Shown here: positions 58,311 to 64,000 of the stretch, piece after piece
How the letters are laid out: every line of letters begins with the position of its first letter
Numbering within the stretch: position 1 is the stretch's first letter
Assembly (NCBI GenBank): GCA_023548195.1
Contig: JAJHZJ010000220.1
Coordinates: 2,363,279 to 2,427,278, forward strand
Source of the DNA: Bettongia penicillata ogilbyi
Taxonomy: Eukaryota > Chordata > Mammalia > Diprotodontia > Potoroidae
Direction of reading: 5' to 3'
Length of the DNA stretch: 64,000 bases
Program-made: the position numbers and the translations under genes
The notes under the pieces: model-generated
The model's database searches: none
Seen by the model: the letters and a program-made list of their open reading frames with translations, nothing else
What the model was told of the DNA's origin: nothing

Positions 58311-59583
58311 CACAGTTCTAATTTTTAATCCATTGCTTTCTTTTGCATTTGACCCATTCTTTTTAAGGAATTGCTTTCTTCAGTTTATTTTTTTTTCCAT
58401 TTTGTCAATTGTATTTTTGACCTTTTCTTCTATCTTTCTTATTCGACTTTTTAAATTCTTCTTGAGTTCTTCCAAGATGGCTTTTGGGAATTGAGACCAG
58501 TTCATATTCCCCTTTGAGAATTTAGATGTGGCTTTATTGACCATGTTTCCTCTCCTGAATTTGTGTTTTTACCCTCCCTCTCAACAAGATATTTTCTATG
58601 TTTTTTTTATTATTATTATTGCTCTTGCTCTTATTGTTTGTCTTTGTTTCTGGCTTTTAAATGTGATCTTTGCTTCTGTGACAGAGGGCACTCTTGCAGG
58701 CTTCTTATGCTGGGGGCTAAGGGCCTTGTTAGTGCTTTTCTGTGCTGGGGCTTTAAGTGTTAGCAGGAGGATGTTGTAGTCGTCTGGTAGTTTGCCTGGT
58801 GCTGAGCTAGAGTTGGTTTGTACCAGATTTTGGCACTGGCCTTTTCCATAACACTTGGGCTTAGTGTCTCCTGCTGGTTTCCTGAAGTGGGGCTTGCTGC
58901 TGGTTTTCTGGGACACCTCTTGTCCTGTGTACCTTTCCCCTTCAGACACAGCAAGAGGTACCTTTTCCATTAATCGCTCTAGCCTCCTTAGCTAAAAGAC
59001 TGCTTTACCTCATATTTCTCATGGCTCCACTATTCCAGGATTTTTCTTGGGGCAATATTCTCTGGGTTTTTCAAAATCTTTAAAGAAGTGTGAGAACAAC
59101 ATACAGCTTACTCTGCCATCTTGGTGTCCAGAAATTTAAATAGGTGAATTTTAAATATTCAATCTGTGGACTGATAGCACCAGGAGCACCTGCTACCACT
59201 GCCACAGGCCCTACACAGTGCTTGGGCTTTCTCTTACTCAGTTCGGAAAGACCCCCCCTCATGAGCTGAGAGGTCTTGGAATTGCCACTGTTGCCAGTGA
59301 TTCAGCACCCAGGGCTCTGCTCCAGCCTCCATTGTGGTCTGTGTTGGTGCAACTTACATGCTAGAAGATGCTCCTCTCCCAGTCCAGTGCCAGAGGCCCT
59401 TCCTATCAACCCCCAGGTTGTCTTGGGCTAGAAATCTGCCATATTCTGTCAACTTGTGGATTCTTCCATTCTAGAACTTGCTCATATTCACTTTCCTGGG
59501 GTATTTGAAGGGGTCTGAGGGAGAGCTCAGGTGAATCCCATATTTCATTCTGCAATCTTAGCTCTGCACTTCCCCCCCTCCTC
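58311..59583 (-). mobile_element. L1 ORF1 start and full 5'UTR
   Basis: Minus strand. The 5' end is near 59,583 (gaagtgcagagctaagattgc, a decayed form of gagccaagatgg). The 5'UTR runs to about 58,560 and ORF1 coiled-coil sequence to 58,311. It contains aatggaaaaggtacctcttg (58,955-58,974), a good splice-donor context AAG|GTACCT on the L1 sense strand. The HAL1 to its left lies directly against it, so the rest of its ORF1 may be the sequence ending at 51,989. Confidence 0.8.
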
Positions 59584-61445
59584 TCTCCCATATCTTCTCC
59601 TTGTGAAACAGACCTAGAAGTAATATTACTGGATCAAAGGATCTATGCAATTTTATAGTCCTTTATGCATGATTACAAATTACTCTCCAGAATAGATGAA
59701 TCAGCTCACAACTCTACCAACAATGCATTAGTGCTCCAAATTTCCTGTATTTTCTCCAATATTTATCATTTTCCTCTTTTGTTATATTAGTCAATATGGT
59801 AGGTGTGTTGTGGTACCTGAGAGTAGTTTTGATTTGCATTTCTCTCTTCAGTAGTGACTTATTAATTGGGGAGTGATTTGAATTCATATATATTCGAATC
59901 AGTTCTCTATATATTTGATAAATGAGATCTTTATTAGAGACACTGTTGGTAAATATTGTTTCCCAGTTTTCTGTCTCATTTCTAATCTTGGTTGCATTGG
60001 CTTTGTGCAAGAACATTTCAACTTCATGTAATCACAGTCATCCATTTTGCATTTCATAATGTTCTCCATCTCTTGTATGGTCATAATTTCTTTCCTTCTC
60101 CTTAGATCTGTCATGTAAACTATTCCTTTCTCTCCCACTTTGCTTATAGTATCAGCCTTTATATATAAATCATGTACCTGTTTTGATTTTACCTTGGCAT
60201 AGAATATGAGATACTATTCTATGCCTAGTTTCTATCATTCTATTTTCCACTTTACCAAGTAATTTGTGCAGGCTTGTGAATTCTTATTCTAGAAGCTGAA
60301 GTCTTTGGATTTATCAAAGAAGAGATCACTATAGTCATTGACTATTGTCCCTTGCATTCCTAGCCTATTCCACTTATTGACCACTCAGTTTCTTAGCCAC
60401 TACCAATTGGTTTTGATGATTGCTTCTTTATAATATAATTTAAGATCTAGTACAGCAAGATCACCTTCCCTTGCATCTCTTTTCAATAGCTCCTTTGAAA
60501 TTCTGAACTATTTTTTTTCTTCCAGTTGAAATTTATTATTGAATTTTCTAGCTCTATAATTTTTTTGTTGGTAAGGCAATGAATAAGTAAATTGTTAGGA
60601 AAAATGGTCATTTTTATTATATTTGCTCAATTTACCTGTGAACAACTGATATTTTTCCAATTATTGAATCCTGATTTTATTTATGTGAAAAATGTTGACA
60701 TTGTTCCTGGGTTTTGCCAGGTAGGCTTCCAAATATTTTATAGTCTCTACAGTAACTTTAAATGGAACTTATCTTTCTATCTTTTGCTGTTTGACTTCGT
60801 GAGTAATGTATAGAAATGCCAGCGATTTGTAGGGGTTTATTTTATATCCTGCAACTTTGCTTAATTTCTTTATTATTGCAAATGTCTTTATTACTTGATT
60901 CTCTAGGATTCTCCAAGTATAATATCATATCATTTGTAAAGAGTTATAGCTTTGCTTTTCTTCCAATATTCTAATTCCTTCAATTTGTCTTTCTTCTCTT
61001 TTTGCTAAAGTTAACATTTCTGGTAGAATATTCAATAATAGTGGTGATGTTGGACATTGTTGCTTTACCCTTGATCTTACTGGAAATGCTTCTAGCTTAT
61101 CCCCATTGCATATAATGCTTGCTGATGGTTTTAGAGAGATGCTGCCTATCATTTTAAGGAAGATTTCATTGATTCCTATGCTCTCTATTGTTTTTAATAG
61201 AATGAGTGTTATATTTTATCAAAAACATTTTCTGTATCTATTGAGAAAATTATATGATTTTTATTAGTTTTGTTGTGGATATGGTCAGTTATGCTGATAA
61301 TTTTCCTAATATTGAATTATACTTGCAAACCTGGAATAAATCTTACCCGGTCACAGTGTATTATCTTTAAGATAAGTTGCTGTAATCTCTTTCCTAATGT
61401 TTTATTTACAATTTTTGCATGTATATTCTTTTTAAGACATGATTT
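59584..61445 (-). mobile_element. L1 ORF2, reverse transcriptase part, lacking the 3' end
   Basis: Minus-strand pieces give LKCSCTKPMQPRLEMRQKT, SLIKISFIKYIEN, then MIGSISLKPSASIICNGDKLEAFPVRSRVKQQCPTS-type residues near 61,150. Sense text cagaaaatgtttttgataaaatataacactcattctattaaaaac covers the site that holds the 152-bp insert in the 42.7-kb L1. It is more diverged than the 52-55 kb copy. Begins within the ORF2 end, no 3'UTR. Confidence 0.85.
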
Positions 61446-62669
61446 TATGGAACATTTTTAAGATTCACTTTTAAATTATTACAAATATTTTATAATTAAA
61501 AAAACAATGACCTGTAAAAAAATGGGGAGATATTTTCCTAAATTTATCATTGTACAGTTTAAGCAAAAAATATTTTATCTAAATGTGAAAATCATTTTCC
61601 AAGTACCCAAGCAGAATTATTATGACCTCACTTCATCACAATGCACTGCACAAATATTTCTAGATACTTATTGATAAATACCTTCAAAATTTGCAAATAA
61701 AGCACATCTACTGTTTGGTTTTATCTATGTGTTTCTTTGCACAAACTGAAGCATCGCCCAAGAGGAGGAGAACATTACCTGTATTCACTTCCAAGGAACA
61801 ACCAGATGGGATAGTTACAAAGTGCCCTGCTCATATAAAGTTCCACCAGTATTTATTAGAAAGATATTAAGGGGTTTTTATCAGAGACGGCAGCTACCGA
61901 AGTCTGGAAACAAAGTATATATTTTCCACAGAATTTAAAGCATTTGTCACTTTTGATCTCTAGGGAAACCAGCTTAAGACCTGCCATATATGTTCTCTGT
62001 GCTTTACTGTGTCATCTTATTTGGGAAAATCCCATGCATCATATTTTCCTGGACTGAACTTTTAAGGTAGGTACTATATGTCCATTTCATTAGAGTATTT
62101 TAAAAGGTTTAATAGATTGTGAGTACAAATTAATACCTGAAAACATTTTAGACCCAGTGAGTCAGGTCTGAAAGTAAGAGGCTGAGAATTTGTTGTCAAG
62201 ATTTAACAATTAACAATAATTTTGTTAACTGAATAAACAAAAATTGACACTGAATAAAGGTGATTCTTCTTGCCATACTAAGCTACTGAGTTTATACACA
62301 TTACCTCATGAGCATTAGGGTAGAAGAAAATTAAATTAGTGACTCTTTCCACATGAAGCACCATCCCACAGAAAGAGTAGTGGGCATGCTTATTATTCCT
62401 TCTTGGCAAGGAATAATCAAGAGATTTTAGAAATATCTTGCCAGACTTTGTCAGAAGGAGATACACTCTAATACCATCTCATAACTGAGAGTAATGTTGC
62501 TGTATTCTAGAGGCCTCATTCTTCAGAGTGTTATTATATAATCAGAGCTGCTTAAAAGCTTTTTTAGCTAGCCAATAAAAACACCAATCCACACTAAATT
62601 GTTCAATATATTACCTGCTTTGAACATAGGTATATCAAGTTTTACAACCAAGGAAATTTAAAATAGATA
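61446..62669. other. No recognised feature
   Basis: Unassigned AT-rich sequence after the L1 stack; no coding frame over 62 codons and no repeat named. Confidence 0.35.
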
Positions 62670-62785
62670 CTAGAATTCCAAACTTCAGATTTAGAGACCA
62701 TCTTGTACAACCCTTTCATTTTACAGACAACATGACACCCGGAGAAGTGACTTGCAAAACCAGGACTAAAACCTCATGTCACCTG
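62670..62785 (+). mobile_element. MIR3-type SINE remnant
   Basis: cttcagatttagagaccatcttgtacaaccctttcattttacagacaacatgacacccggagaagtgacttgc. Plus strand. Confidence 0.65.
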
Positions 62786-62944
62786 ACTCTCATTCTATTT
62801 TACTAACACCATTTTACTCAAACGTTCATTATTTCATCTGGATTATATCATTGATTATTTGGCAGCCATTCATTACTATCATATTTGAGCATATTTTCAC
62901 TGGAGGATGGAGGGATATTTACTACTTTCAAGATAGTATTAGTT

Positions 62945-63110
62945 TAAATTTAAAGGCTACTAGGTGTCTTGGAATGAGAGGATATGGGTCTGAATCCTGT
63001 GTCAGATACTGAGTATATGACCTTGGGTATGTCACCTCTTTGGCCTCAGTTTCCTCATCTATAAAATGAAGTAACTGAACTCTAAGATTTCTGCCAAATC
63101 TACACAAAAG
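62945..63110 (+). mobile_element. MIR-type SINE
   Basis: ggctactaggtgtcttggaatgagaggatatgggtctgaatcctgtgtcagatactgagtatatgaccttgggtatgtcacctctttggcctcagtttcctcatctataaaatgaagtaactgaactctaagatttctgcc. Head, core and tail all present, plus strand. Confidence 0.85.
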
Positions 63111-63524
63111 CCAAGCATTGTTAGAGGAAAGCAATTTTGTTATTAACATTAATATTGGCATGTCCTTGAAATGAGATAAAATAAGGAGTTTCATTGTTTG
63201 GGGTTTATACTGTCCTGCTACAATGTCTGTCAGATTAGAAAGAGTAATTCATGTGTTTATTCAGAAACTGAACCACACAGTCTGTGAAAAAGGGCATTTT
63301 GATTGACCTCTTCTGACATATCTGAAAGATACCATTTTAATTTTTTTTTCCTTCATCTTTGCTAATATTTTTCTTCAACATTTTGAAATATATTCCTTAA
63401 GAATATATTAATGCTCTTCTTTGGGACAGAATCAAAGAAGAAAAAGGAAAAGAAAATCTCTCATATTTCTAAAAGTTCTGTGGTATAAAGTATTTGAAAT
63501 TTATATTTTAATGTTTAAAAATGA

Positions 63525-64000
63525 AAATCTGGGAGGTGGAATCAAGAAGGTAAAGGTAAAGGTAGAGTATAAAGATGGATCTGCTCTAGCTCTCCCCTCA
63601 TAGCCAATAAAATATCTATAAAAATGACTCTAAACAAATTTTAGAGCAGCAGAAGCCACAAAATGACAGAGTGAAAGAGATTTCTAGCCCAAGACAGCTG
63701 GAAGGTCAACAGATCTTTCTCATTGGGCTCAGAGCAAAGTGAAAAACAGCACAGCCTTGGCAGGGGGTATGGCTTGGAAAGGTCCAGAGCAGGCTCCAAA
63801 GTGCAGAATCATGGGTAGCATCAGTAGTTCTCAGAGTTATTAACCCACAGACACAAAAGACAGATTCAAAGGTCAGCAAGAAAGCTCTTTCACCTGGATG
63901 AGAGGAGAGAGCCTTCTGGCCCTGGACCCAGTGTCAGCAGCCACTGTAGCAGCAGCATGATCCACTTTGGGAACCCTTAGACTAAAGGGGAACTCAGTGA
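63525..64000 (+). mobile_element. L1 5' end, continuing past the window
   Basis: Starts gggaggtggaatcaagaagg (decayed gagccaagatgg), then agctctcccctcatagccaataaaatatctataaaaatgactctaaacaaattttagagcagcagaagccacaaaatgacagagtg and gagatttctagcccaagacagctgg, a marsupial-type L1 5'UTR on the plus strand. A small taaaggtaaagg repeat (63,550-63,563) marks local slippage. The body lies outside the window, so completeness cannot be judged. Confidence 0.85.

Noticed and set aside
58596..58970. 124-codon minus-strand ORF
   Set aside because: On the L1 sense strand but within 5'UTR and early ORF1; Lys/Gln/Ser-rich with no recognisable L1 ORF1 core, so part of the inactive element and not a separate gene.

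Overview
The window reads as intergenic, repeat-dense, AT-rich DNA from a mammal, most probably a marsupial. The case for a marsupial rests on remembered repeat families: L1 elements with a marsupial-type 5' end (gagccaagatgg followed by a 'gcagcagaagccaca' tract), a half-L1 (HAL1) type element, a tRNA-type SINE whose tail reads 'gaaaatggcaaaccactc..agtatctttgccaagaaaa', an RTE-tailed SINE, and abundant old MIR, L2 and CR1/L3 copies. No intact protein-coding gene, tRNA, rRNA or CRISPR array was found. Almost all apparent ORFs are short, or are antisense or repeat shadows.

Layout. 1-7.6 kb: an old LTR retrovirus-like element with two direct LTRs (105-469 and 7190-7570), a lysine-type primer site and a polypurine tract. 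It is decayed inside and carries an L1 5' fragment and an unrelated LTR-like block. 7.6-16 kb: L2, MIR and SINE remnants, a non-repeat AT-rich block with a perfect CTCF core match beside it (10.0-10.8 kb), and an isolated exon-like open frame on the minus strand (13,071-13,236). 16-37 kb: mostly unassignable AT-rich sequence with scattered MIR, SINE, L2 and one old L1 3' end. 37.4-41.2 kb: a TTCC microsatellite, a CR1/L3 remnant and an unclassified possibly LTR-derived block.

41.2-47.2 kb is the most unusual part. It is a degenerate minisatellite (unit about 80 bp, two related halves around the core gagttctgagctaaatgg), split by an RPL19 processed pseudogene and by a 5'-truncated L1. That L1 carries a perfect 152-bp copy of the junction between the minisatellite and the RPL19 pseudogene, taken from 2.2 kb away.

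47.2-61.4 kb: a stack of minus-strand L1 and HAL1 segments. One holds an EML2 processed pseudogene with target-site duplication and poly(A) signal. Another L1 has its 5'UTR joined directly to mid-ORF2. 61.4-64 kb: unassigned sequence, MIR remnants, and the 5' end of a plus-strand L1 that runs off the window.

Nothing here forms an operon or pathway. The relations that matter are insertion order and copying between elements. All family names come from recognition by eye; borders of old repeats are good to roughly 10-50 bases.
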